The translations under genes were made by a program, and so were the position numbers. Positions 35,195 through 46,000 of a DNA stretch of 64,000 bases are shown in pieces. Source of the DNA: Erigeron canadensis (lineage: Eukaryota; Streptophyta; Magnoliopsida; Asterales; Asteraceae); contig NC_057765.1 of the NCBI RefSeq assembly GCF_010389155.1, forward strand, positions 21,888,980 to 21,952,979. The letters run 5' to 3'. Under the pieces are notes generated by a model that was given only the letters and a program-made list of their open reading frames with translations, did not search any database and was not told where the DNA came from. The first letter of the stretch is position 1. The number at the start of each line of letters is the position of its first letter.

Positions 35195-37619
35195 GCTTTT
35201 AAGGCTGCTTAATCGTAATATAACTGTTTAGTTCAGTGATTACAATTTGGGATATATTGGTAGACACAAAGTATCAAGGTTTCCTTAATCTAAACTTAAA
35301 TTATACAATGTTCTTGTGGGAAACATATTCAGATATATGGCTGAGAATGCTTGCTTTTCAGTAATGAATTGATCTAAGTCCTTAATTTTTGTGAAAGATC
35401 TAGCATTACTATAGGATTTGTTCAATGTATAGGCAAAAACCTCTACAACTCATGAGCATGAAAGTTAAATGTAATATTGTTTATGCAAATGAAATGAATG
35501 TTACTTAAGGGGCTAATGTGGGTCACATAAGTTCGCAAACTATTCAATGGCATATTAGGCTACTCGGGTTACATGGTGACTGTCCTTGGCCAGGGTATGT
35601 CGAAAGTGTCATAATTCAAAGGAAACTGGAAGTACCGAGTGTTTAAGAGGAAATATATATCGGTAATCGTGGTTGAGTCACTATTCATTATTAATAATAA
35701 GAGAATTATTTCTCACTTGCAGACTTATGTAAATGCTAATCTGATCTAATCTGCAGAAACTTAAGATTTCTTGTAAATAAATAAAGTAGTTTAGTTGTTA
35801 TTTTATTTTTATTTTTATTTTTATTTTATTTTTATTTTTATTTTGGCTTTTGTAATAAGTGTCAGTTTGTGTGTCAAACTAGTTCTTATTGCACGAGAGA
35901 TTTGATAAGCATTAAAAGTTATAATTCTTAGTGAATTTATATGAGTCTTGTTTCTTATGGTAAGTACGTTTAAAAGATGGATTTTCTAATTAATACATAA
36001 GTTGTTTAAGGTTAGAAAATGAAATGGATTTGAAATTGAAAAGTCAAAATATTTTTGAATGTATTTCAAGTAAATTTTTGAAACTTCAATTGTTTTTGGT
36101 TGATATGTATGCTTGACAAAGATTGGACTTGCCTTAGATCTTGTAATGATTGCTAGGTTAAGATTTTGATTGTTTTGCATATTTATGATATTTTTATTGT
36201 TTTTGATGCATTGCTGAGGTTTGTTAAGTGTGCAGGTTACAGATAATAAACTCATTTTACAATGAAATTGGCATCAAAATTTCGGATTGTGATTAAAGGC
36301 AAAATTGTTTTTGCTTGCTTATAGAATTGCATTGCAACGGACAATAAAAGGTGCTCAGATATTACAAAAACTGTGCTACAAGGATGGATTGCCTTGTATT
36401 TATAAACCTAAGACTGAGTGTGATAGGTTATAATTGTATTATCAAGATCACAACCTAAGATGTAATGTGATAGGTTGTTGATATGATATTTTGATGTGTT
36501 TGTAATGCATTATACATTAAATATGTTTTGATGTAAGTTTGCATTTGTTTAAGGTTAAACATCAATGAAGAAATGATCGATTTTATGTCAAGATAATAAT
36601 GTAAGATTTATTTGATACATTATTGTGATGACAAGTTAGTACGGATGATCTATGATTGCATATTCGAGTAGATACAAGTTTTTAGTAACGAGTATCTACA
36701 GGTTTATGTTTCTAGAATTTTTGTAGTTCTCCTTGATAAGTTTTCTGGAAAATTTACAAAACTGAAAATTCATGTGTTTTAAAAAACTGAAAATTCGACT
36801 TCGTTCGTGCTGACGTCAGCGCGAAGCATGCTGACGTCATCACGAAGCCCATGAACTCAGTGTTCGGCCCGGCCCACGAAGCTTCGAATATAAGTATGGG
36901 TTTTAACCTTTCATTAATTACCTTTTAATCGAAAATCAACCCTAAGTTATCACATGAACTACTTCCTTCGTGCCACTATTCATTCGTCATCTCTATTCGA
37001 TCGATTTCATTCCCCTTTTCCGTTTCTTATCCAGATTTGTTGGTAAGTTCATGATCTAGGATAGTTTATTGATGTTCTAACTTTGAAATTCATCTATTAC
37101 AAGTCGTTATGCTGCCCAATTTGTGACTTGTTCTTTGCGTGAATAGTACCATGAACGAACTAAGGATTGAATCTTTGATTTTTGATGATTTCGACTAAAA
37201 TTGGACTTAAAATTGGATTAATTGATGTTTGTACACCTTAAATATAAAATAAGTTCATGTTAACATACTTAAAATGAAGATTAACTGAAGATACTATGTT
37301 TCGGTCACTATTTACACGAAGAACATCAAGAACAGGAACCACTTCGTGTTCATCGAATTTGTTTTGATTTTTGATTTTCTGGGCATACACGATCCATAAA
37401 CAAGTCCACGTTGATGATTTTATTTGATTAACTCATCGAATGGAGATGTTTTTGTTCGTGTTTCTGGGTTTTGTTTGAAGCTCGTGCTGACGTCACGACA
37501 AAGAGGATCTTCCTCGTGATGACATCATCATGAAGCAGACGAGACAAAAACCCTAATTTTTGTTTTTAATTTCCAACTTTTTTGTTTTCTTGTCGTTTTT
37601 TGTCTGTTTTTGTGCAGGT
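35195..37619 (+). other. Non-coding middle of the copia element, before the accessory ORF
   Basis: AT-rich, with a (TTTTA)n tract at about 35799-35845 and no recognised ORF. Near its end are TGACGTCA-containing imperfect palindromes (about 36806-36850 and 37482-37535), a gaatataagtatggg TATA-like string at about 36886, and ttttgtgcag directly before the accessory ORF. A separate promoter for that ORF is possible (inference). Confidence 0.4.
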
Positions 37620-39830
37620 ATGGCAGGACAAGGTAATAATGCTCGTGTGTTGGTCAAGGAGCACAATGCTGCACTCGATCTCAGTATTACTCCGACGGGG
37701 TGCACACCAGAGTTTCATGGTGTCCTATAGTTTCTTGCACGTTCTCATGTATATTTTGCAGTGACAGAGAACCCTCCGTTGGTGATAAGTCTTATTCGAG
37801 AGTTTTGCAACTCAGTCTGTTCAGTGAAGATGGGTGATCACATGTACATTTGCACTACTGTTGGAGGACGTTCATTCTCGTTCTCGGCTGGAGACTTATG
37901 GACGATATTACACTTAGGTGATGTTGAGATAGAGCAAGGTCCGACTGACTTTTCAGAGGAATTTTGTGACGGTGCTTTACGTCGTATGGGGTATACTGGT
38001 GTTATTTCTCACCCATACTCCAGGAATCATCTTTGTGGCAAATGGAAGTTGCTAGCTTACTATTTGTTGAGGTGTATTAGTCACCGGAGTACAGGCTATG
38101 ACCAGATGAATATCCAGAACGCTTCTCAGATGGTTGCTTTGGTGCTGAACAAGCCATACAGCTGAACAAGCAGTTGAGGTCATTTGGTACAGACAAGAAA
38201 TTCTTCTGGTTTCCAAGATTTGTGATGATTATCATTCGTCACTTTGCAGCTGAATTGCCATTTGACGGTCCTACGTTCAATTTGGGTTGTCTTACTCATA
38301 AGGCATTTGTTGAAAGCATGAAGCATTTGTCGGGAAGAAATGTTCCGGTACATGTTGATAATCCACCTTTGTTTGGACATTTGATTAATTCTAACTATGT
38401 TGCCCTTAGACAAGGTTGGGAAGATGAAGAACCCGTTGCTGCTGCTGCTGCTGGTAATGATCAGGCTCAAGATGATCCTCAAGAAGAGCGAGCTGATCAG
38501 TTTGAGGGACTCAATGATGTTCCTTTATATGCTGGAGATCTGGAACATGATCCAGATATGGATGCTCTTATTGAGGATATTGATGATCCTGCAAATCTTG
38601 TTCCCGCAACTTCTGGAGTTTCTACATCTAACTCTGCTCCAGTTGGTAATGTTGCTGGTCCTTCTGAATTGCCTGAAGATTCAGAAGATGAAGAAGAAGA
38701 TGAAGAAGAGGTTGAAAGATTGCCGAAGCGAAGAAGAAGACAAGGAAAAGGAGTTGATGCTGTGGAAAGACTTCCAACGTCTCAGCGATCTCAGGCTGAA
38801 GTTGATAGAGATTTTGCTATGTATCAAGCTGCTATGGAGAGGTCTCATGCACCTAATGTTGGTGATACTCCATCAGTTGCTGCTTTAAGAGCTTCAGTTG
38901 TTGATGTTCCTGTTTCTGTGTCTACTACTTCTGCTGGTGTTGTTGTTGGGGAGAGAAGGTCGAGACCAAAGTTTATTATAAGAGGAATTGGTTCTCGTGC
39001 ACAAGTTGTCACTGAGGCTACAACTGTTACGATTCCTACTACTCCGGAGTCTACAGTTCGTCAAGAGCCAGAGCCGACACTTGTTGCTCCTAGGCCTTTG
39101 TCTGCTCCTATTCAGGTGACAGTTCCTATTTCTACAATAATGGGACGTCTGTTGGCTCCTTTACAACGACCTCAGATGCCTCCCACAGGAACTTTCAGTG
39201 CTCGTATGCCTTCATTTGAAGCTACGATGCCACCCCATGCTCCTACATCTGATGTTGCTTCTACTTCACGTCCACCTGTACCTATTCAAGTGTAGTTGAG
39301 TCATTTATTTTCTGAGAAGAAGATGTTGGAGATGAGGGTTCAAGCTTTGGAGAATAAGCTACAACTCCAAGCTGACAAGCATCAAGAAGAGATGGACTTG
39401 ATGACAGCTCTTGTTCAGTCTCTTGGTTCTAGACTTGACCAATTCTTGGCTCAAGGGGGAGATAAAAGTGGTTGTAAGGATGATGAGCTTGCAAAGAAAA
39501 CTAGAGATGATGATCATGAAGATCAAGATCGAGCTCAAGATCCAAATCAACGACAACCAACAGTTGGTGAGCCAGAGAATCAGGGTCAAGGTCAAGATGC
39601 TGCTGATGATGCTATGGATACAGAGACTGCAGACATTCAGGGGGAGTCGCCAAGACAAAGATAGTCAAAGATTACTGGTACAGCTGGTGCTAGTACTTCT
39701 AGGACTCAAGATAAAGGCAAAGCTGTGATAGCCGCTCTAGATGCAGATCCTGATGATCCAAATGATGATGATGAGGAAGATTCCAATTCAGGTAACTCCG
39801 ATTCCAATTCAGGTAACTCCGATTCTAATT
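37620..39830 (+). pseudogene. Accessory ORF of the copia element, function unknown
   Basis: It starts with MAGQGNNARV at 37620. The frame is broken by TAG at 37728-37730, by a frame change at about 38155 (TGA at 38163), by TAG at 39293-39295 and by TAG at 39662-39664. Pieces in order: an N-terminal globular part of about 230 residues (LVISLIREFCNSV, FSAGDLWTILHLG, KFFWFPRFVMIIIRHFA); an acidic run; a basic nuclear-signal-like LPKRRRRQGKG; a Ser/Thr/Pro-rich stretch; a coiled coil (EMRVQALENKLQLQADKHQ); and an Asp/Asn/Ser-rich tail. I do not recognise the family. Its place after pol is where SIRE-type elements carry an extra or env-like ORF. No signal peptide or membrane segment is seen, so an env role is doubtful. 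Confidence 0.6.
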
Positions 39831-41060
39831 TCTCTTTTCTAAGCATTTCTATCACTTTGCGTATATATTCAGCAAGATCTTCCTTCATCCTCGAGTAAAT
39901 AAGTATATCACTAATAAAGGCAAACTTATCCAAGTTGGGCCGTCACACCCGCTTCACCAAGTCCATGAACACCGTCGGTGCATTAGTTAACCCAAACGAC
40001 ACAACGATGTATTCTAAATGCACATACCTTGCAAGAAACATCGTCTTTGAGATGTTATCTTTATGGACGCACAGTTGGCTCAAACTTGGACGAAGGTAAA
40101 TCTTGGAGGAGGGCTTAACACCTTCTAGTTGATCAAATGAGTTCTCATTTATCAAAAATGGATACTGGTTCTTCATCATGAGCTTGTACAATACCCAGTA
40201 ACCGATACACATCATAAAAGACCCTTTTTTTTCCCGACAATGGAATAGGAGCTCCCCATGGCGATTGACTAGGATGGATGAACTCCTTCTCTTGAAGCTC
40301 TTTAAGTTGAGGTTCCAACTCTTGCATCTCCGTTAAGGCGAGTTTATAAGGAGCTTTGGCTACCGATGCGACGTTAGGAGTTAGTTTGATTACAAAAATC
40401 AAGTTGTCGAGACGGGGGTAAACCAGATAAATCGTCCAGAAGCACGTTGGGAAAGTCATGTACAATAGGAATGGTCTTCAACTCAACTATTGTAGTGGTA
40501 GCACTACATTCTTTTGGACTAGAAGGATCTGATGTTTCACCTTGAACTCTTAAGGCTTTACCGTTAGACAATAGTATCTTGACCACTCTTTCACCACAAT
40601 CAATAACCGCATTATTCGTCAACATCCAATCTAAACCCGTAATGATGCCAAAACTTCCGATATCGAATGGCATAGAATCGATGAATAATCGAAGTCGTTT
40701 AAAGTCAAAATACAATCACGAAGTACTTGACTAGGTCTAGTTAGAGCACCATTGACCATTTCAATATCAAGCACACGGTTTAAGGCACGGGGATGAATAT
40801 CTATCGAAGGAACGAAGCTATGCCTAGCATCAAGAATCAAATAACACCGTGGCGTAATTATTGTTAAGAGTAAATGTACCCGATACCACATTAGGATCGT
40901 TGCGAACTTCAGTAGTACCCGCCTCAAAAGTTCACTTAACCACCTTTCCTCTGGTTCGTCGTTTTGCACAACATCCCGCTTGTCATCATAAATGCTTGGC
41001 AACACCCACCGGTACGGTTAATTGTATCCACCATAGTAATGATCTTAAAGTTTATGACCC
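39831..41060 (-). pseudogene. Gypsy (Tekay-like) protease-reverse transcriptase segment
   Basis: Minus strand. Aspartic protease traces come first (DPNVVSGTF, then a frameshifted and altered active site near ARHSFV), then the conserved GSFGIITGLDWMLTNNAVIDC and the PR-RT linker. RT motifs follow: ELEPQLKELQEKEFIHPSQSPWGAPI, VHLEYIVVSFGLTNAPTVFMDL and DKFAFISDILIYS, the last replacing the usual FIDDILIYS. Many frame changes make it inactive. It ends at MLRKEKL (about 39830), and pol resumes at HVVSKDG near 29005. Only about 20 codons are missing in between, so the copia element sits inside this pol. Confidence 0.82.
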
Positions 41061-42060
41061 GAAAGTTAGTCTCAAAGTTCTTACATGTTAGTCACACCAG
41101 TAGTCAATGCTCTCATACCGACATGTCACACATAAATCATATCTTTACACTAAGGCAAAAGTACTAATGTTCTAGAGGAATCTTTATGTATCATGCCATC
41201 ATACCAAGTTAATAATAATTGTTCCTCATCAAGCCACATACTTATGTCCAATACAACACACAACCGCACAACTAAAACAAGTGGCCCAAAGTATAATCTG
41301 AATTCGATATGCTCTCTAGTTATCGTCCGGGTATGTATACAGGGTGTACCAGCGGCTCACCCTCCACCCATCCAACTCCCATTAGGCCAACTTGTGCAAT
41401 CCGTGATGTCATTAACTTGTTATAACACCGGGTAACCATAAAATATTTTATCAGACTCTTTTAGGGTTGCCACAATGTCACATCAAGTTAACGCCATAAC
41501 TTCATTTTGCCGTAAAATCATCAAACAACATCAATTTAAATCATCTCAATCCAACAATATGCACATGACCTCATTGACTTCAAATAACAACATTGACCTC
41601 ATGCATTGGACCATCACACAATAACACATTGTCTGCATCAACCCAGTTGTACTCATGTTATCATATTCATGACACTGTACTTGCCACAACATAACACATT
41701 GTTCATATTGTACTCGTCACAAAACAACACGTTGATCACATAGTACTCATCTAAAATCAACACATTGATCACATAGTATCCATCTCAAAACAACACATTG
41801 TCCAATTGTACCCATATCATTACGTATATGATCATGTGTACGAACTCTTAGTGTACACTTAAAAGGTTCATACAATTCACATTGCATTCAAAATTCTTAA
41901 CCATGCATGCTATATGAAGAGTTTTAACTTAAGCCATAGTCTAGGTCAAACCGCCTAATTCTCTATGACCACGCATGGGCCACCATCCATGCATGCTTAA
42001 TCCGTGTTTGCTCATAAACTGTTTGATCAAATGCTTGAAAGAAATTACATGTCGCTAGTG
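41061..42060 (-). mobile_element. Upstream part of the gypsy element, possibly its 5' LTR
   Basis: From tgttataacaccgggtaac (about 41421) the DNA resembles the AC-rich gypsy LTR at 21.9-22.6 kb in style (repeated acacattg and tcatgttatcat strings). The ends do not match the 27340 LTR clearly. No gag was recognised at 41061-41420. The assignment is tentative. Confidence 0.3.
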
Positions 42061-43325
42061 TTGATTTTTACTCGTTTTCTTGTTGTCATTCAATGTTGCT
42101 TACTGTTAAATATTGTGCCTTTGGTTAGTTCACCAAATTGCCCGGTGCTTAAAGTTAGTGTCTAATATTGATAAGGTGCTCGTTTATTTGTATGTTAAGT
42201 GTTATAAAATAGCATTCACCTACTCACCTGTTGTTTACAATTACTCACCTACATACTTACCTATTGTTTAGTGTTAAGTAAACTCGCTCGGTGTTTATTT
42301 CACTAGTTTGATGTTTATTCGCTAGTTATGTTGAACTCCTTTTACTGAAATTATTTTGGCCAGTCATTGTATGCACATTTAGTTACTGAATAAACGGGCT
42401 TGGTGTTTACAAGTTAACAGGGGCTTGGTGTTTACCAGTTGCTAAGGACTCGGTGTTTTTACAAACAGGCTTGGTCTGTAAGAAATAATGATCACTCGTG
42501 AGGAGTAAAGGTAAGGTGTTAAAGCTACGCTAAAAGCCCTTGATTTTTTAAAGGACCCGTATGTGTTTATGTATTGACCAGGCCTCCATATTTTGAAAGT
42601 GTTTTCGTTCCAATCAACTAACTGAACTTTTAAAAAACTTGAGGAGAAGGTCAATTACTTGAGGTCCCCTATTTTCTGTTTATATGGAATAAAAGTAATT
42701 GTTTGAGTAAAGGTATTAAATTATCTATGTAAGAACTGGTTGATATCATAAGATCTTTACTTATCACCAACACTTAATTTTTATATTGCTGATACATGGT
42801 TTATTACGTTTCCTAATTACAGGTCTGCAGTTACTGGAACAGATGAATGCCTTTCCAAATATTCCAACTTTTGCGTTTCCATGCTTGATTAATGTGTTTG
42901 ATAGTAATAAGTGTACGTGTTTCAAAATTATGAGTTAATTACTCGTTTCATGAGAGTTTAATCTAGGTTTATCGAGGTGTTGGAATAACTTTACAAGTGA
43001 ATTTTTTTTATGTGATATAATTCGTTTTGCGAGAGTTTAATTTAGATTAATTGAGGAGTTTTACAATCGGGATTAATAGAACTTTGTTATCATGTTATTA
43101 TCCATTGTTAAGTAGTAATACATTTGACGATAATGTGTGTGTTTGGATATGTTACACTTTATTTTGTCCAAGTTAGCCTAGCTTAAGTCACTGCAGTGAG
43201 GATTGGTAGAACAACTCTGTTTCCATGGTTAAGTACTGTATTTAACAGGTATGAAGTTGCTGCCGTGTTAGCTTAATGATTACTTCCGCAGCTTATCGTG
43301 TCATTGCTTTTTATTGAAGATATAT
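42061..43325. other. Unassigned AT-rich DNA with ggtgttta micro-repeats
   Basis: Short repeats of (c/t)ggtgttta lie between about 42165 and 42475. A tttcctaattacag-like acceptor string at about 42810-42823 may mark another captured exon. Nothing further was recognised. Confidence 0.3.
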
Positions 43326-43331
43326 TGACAG

Positions 43332-43615
43332 GAAAGGTCGTTGATCCGAAAACAAATCAACCAAATGTGAAGCATAGTTGGGTTTCAAATGCCAGAAAGG
43401 TAGTTTCTTCAACCTTTGCATTTTACCATGCCAAACCTATAGGAGAAAAGACAGATCGTTGAATTAGTAATTTGAAAGGATTACGTGATAACTAAAGTGG
43501 TCAATAACGTTCTTTGCATTGCTGATTTGCTTAATTTTGTTTTCTACAGGCTGTGGATGTTGTATTTAGTTCAGAACCATGGACAGTGTCGTGGAGAGCC
43601 AATACCATTATGCTG
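43332..43615 (+). pseudogene. Two exon-like fragments of an unrecognised host gene
   Basis: Exon A (43332-43399) reads KVVDPKTNQPNVKHSWV and onward, bounded by ttgacag and gtagtt. Exon B (43550-43615, exactly 66 nt) reads AVDVVFSSEPWTVSWRAN and onward, bounded by ttttctacag and gtacac. The phase agrees across the intron. This looks like captured host gene sequence within a transposon. The parent gene was not identified. Confidence 0.45.
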
Positions 43616-43818
43616 GTACACATCTTTGCATTTTCTCACTATAAGTTTTCTGCCGGTTTTTCTTTTGTAGTGCCCTAGTACGATGATTCACTTAGCATAG
43701 CCTGTATAAATCAGTTATATAGTATGAGAGACAAAAGCAAGGTTGGCGGCTAATTAATTTGACTTATGTGTTTGTGTATTTAGATTAAAATAGTATGTAT
43801 ACATTTTCTGTTGTTCAG

Positions 43819-43896
43819 GAATATTATGAGTTAATTGAGGAGTTCATGTCTGCCGTCAAGCAGAACTATGGTGAAAAAGTCCTTGTGCAGTTTTAG
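43819..43896 (+). pseudogene. NADP-dependent malic enzyme exon fragment (captured)
   Basis: Twenty-five codons, including [19 protein letters not shown], match a highly conserved stretch of plant NADP-malic enzyme (oxidative decarboxylation of malate to pyruvate). A splice acceptor, tgttgttcag, directly precedes it, so the copy came from genomic DNA with introns. After QF the frame meets TAG (43894-43896), apparently by a 2-nt insertion, since gaagat for the next Glu-Asp follows. The rest of the gene is absent. Confidence 0.72.
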
Positions 43897-44144
43897 AAGA
43901 TATTCTAGAAGAATGGGCAATTTATGTGTCGAATTTCATTTTTAGGTAGAAAGTATTGTAAACCGCATTTAACTAATTATCGGTATCTATTTGGACATGA
44001 ATCGTTATGTAATGAATTGGTGACACATGGTTTCGATATATATGAAATGCATTAATTTTGTACTATTATCAGCTTAATTTATTGTCAAGTTTATTATGTA
44101 TATAATCAGGTTTTAAAAAACAAAAAAAAATAAAAAAAATGATT

Positions 44145-44369
44145 TTATAGGTTATGACACGCAAAAACATATGTCAAAAAAGTGGGTCAAAAAGGAGAGT
44201 CATAAATGTGTGTCATAAATGTGTGTCATAAGTGCGCGTCATAGACGGATGACGCCCAAATGCGGGTCATGAAAATTTATGACTTGTCCTTCCTTGACGC
44301 GCTTTTGCGCGTCATCTGACCCTTTTATGACGCGCATCACGCGTCGAGAATAGCTATTTTTCTAGTAGT
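44145..44369. mobile_element. Terminus of a CACTA transposon with GACGCGC subterminal repeats
   Basis: The segment ends ...tttttctagtagtg at 44369, i.e. CACTACTAGAAAAA read inward. The 200 bp inside are full of subterminal motifs in both orientations: atgacgcgc, gcgcgtcat, tgcgggtcat and three tgtgtgtcataaatg-type copies. It abuts interrupted copia coding sequence at 44370. The opposite end was not found in the window. Confidence 0.68.
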
Positions 44370-45993
44370 GAGTATTGACCAGGATTGTTTCTTACAATAA
44401 TATCAGTGCAAGAGTTCAATTGATTTTCTGGAGTTGGATCTTGCCAGACAACTTCAGCATCTTCATCAGAATCTGTAAGATCACGATTTGCATCATGAAA
44501 TTCTTCATTTAAAGGCATTTCCTGGATTACTGGCTCAAAATCAATTGAATCTGATACTAGAGGAGTAGTACGAACATCTGATCCAATAACAAGTTTAGAG
44601 TGTAGTTTGAAACTTATTGAAGGATAGAATGAAGTATTACTGGAAGGTTTTTCAAATTGCATTGGTTCCAAGTCATGATGACTGGAAACATCTTCAGATG
44701 AATCTTTATTGTAGATGATAGGATCAGATTCACCAAAGATAATTGGACTTTTTGGGGGAGAATTAAGGGTTGGCCTTTTATTGATTGCTTCATTTGACTC
44801 ATCAAATGTGACATGTATTGACTCCTGGACCTTTTCCAGTCTTTTGTTGTAGACTCTGAAGGCTTTGCGAATGGCTGAATATCCTAAGAAATATCCTTCA
44901 TCAACTTTGGCATCAAATTTGCCTAACTGACTGGAGTCGTTCAGGATGTATACTGGACATCCAAAAACGTGAAAATAACCAATATTTGGTTTTTTATTTC
45001 TTAATATTTCATAGGATGTCTTCTTGTGTCTCTTCACATATACTGAGCGATTTTGAGTATGACAAGCAGTTGCAATTGCTTCAACTCCATTCTGCTCTGG
45101 AGTGTGTGTTGATGAGAAATTCTGAGAGATGCCAGTGTCAGTGCAGAATTTCTCCAGAGTTGCATTCTGGAATTCTGTTCCATTATCACTTCTTAACTGA
45201 CACACTTTTTGCTTGTATTTGAGTTCAATTTGCTTGATAAGAGCGAAGATTTCAGCAGCAGTTTCATTCTTTGACCTAAGAAATATTACCCAGCAATATC
45301 TGGAGTATTCATCAACAACTACTAGGGTATATTTCTTACCAGCACGAGTCTGAACATTTACTGGACCAAAGAGGTCCATATGAAGCATATGAACAGGTTC
45401 AGATATGCTAAAATTCTGTTTTGTCTTGAAACTCATGTGTTTCTGCTTCCCCATCTCACATCCTGGACATGGCCTTTCCTTTTTGAAGGAGACAGAAGGT
45501 ATCCCATCTGCAAGTTGTTTTCTAGACAACTTGTTGATATTTTTGAAATTTAAATGGGACAACCTTTTATGCCATAGCCAGTTTATGTCTTCATCGTCCT
45601 TGTTATAGAAACACTGCTCTGAATGAGAGCTTTCCATATCCATTATGTATACATTCCCTTTTCTGGGAGCAATCAATACTACCTTCCAATCCTTATTAAA
45701 TACGATGCCTTGAGAGATGTTAAATAACACTGGTAGCCATCATCACACAACTGACTCACACTTATGAGATTACATTTCAATCCATTTATATATACCAGTC
45801 GTCTGAATTTGACTTGACCATTATTCAGAACACCGTATCCCTCAGTCTTTCCAGAACCATCATTTCCAAAAGTAATGGAGGGTCCGTCTGAAACTTCGAA
45901 CTCCTCCAACAGGGTCTTACATCCGGTCATTGTCCTGCCAGCAGCGCTGTCAAGATACCAAATATATTTCTTTCGATCGCCCTGCACATCCAC
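44370..45993 (-). pseudogene. Copia Pol (protease-integrase part), minus strand, interrupted
   Basis: Order on the minus strand: protease with YLDSAAGRTMTG (catalytic DSA); a frameshift near 45720; GAG-pre-integrase finger (HKRLSHLNF, CPGCEMGKQKH); integrase core with HMDLFGPVNVQ and RSDNGTEF; then an in-frame gap of about 27 codons after PEQNGV that removes the catalytic Glu segment; the C-terminal integrase (GKFDAKVDEGYFLGYS); and a Ser/Pro linker. It ends at NNPGQYS where the CACTA terminus begins, so RT and RNase H are missing. Domain order and sequence match the plus-strand copy at 61421-64000 closely, which shows the gap clearly. Confidence 0.88.
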
Positions 45994-46000
45994 CAGATTA

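Noticed and set aside
37620..39830. Calling the accessory ORF an envelope protein
   Set aside because: No signal peptide, membrane span or fusion-like segment is seen. Position alone is not enough.
9875..44369. One giant CACTA element from the motif in TSK intron 2 to the end at 44369
   Set aside because: It would contain most of TSK and several other elements. Only the terminal 14 bases match and no subterminal repeats exist at 9875.
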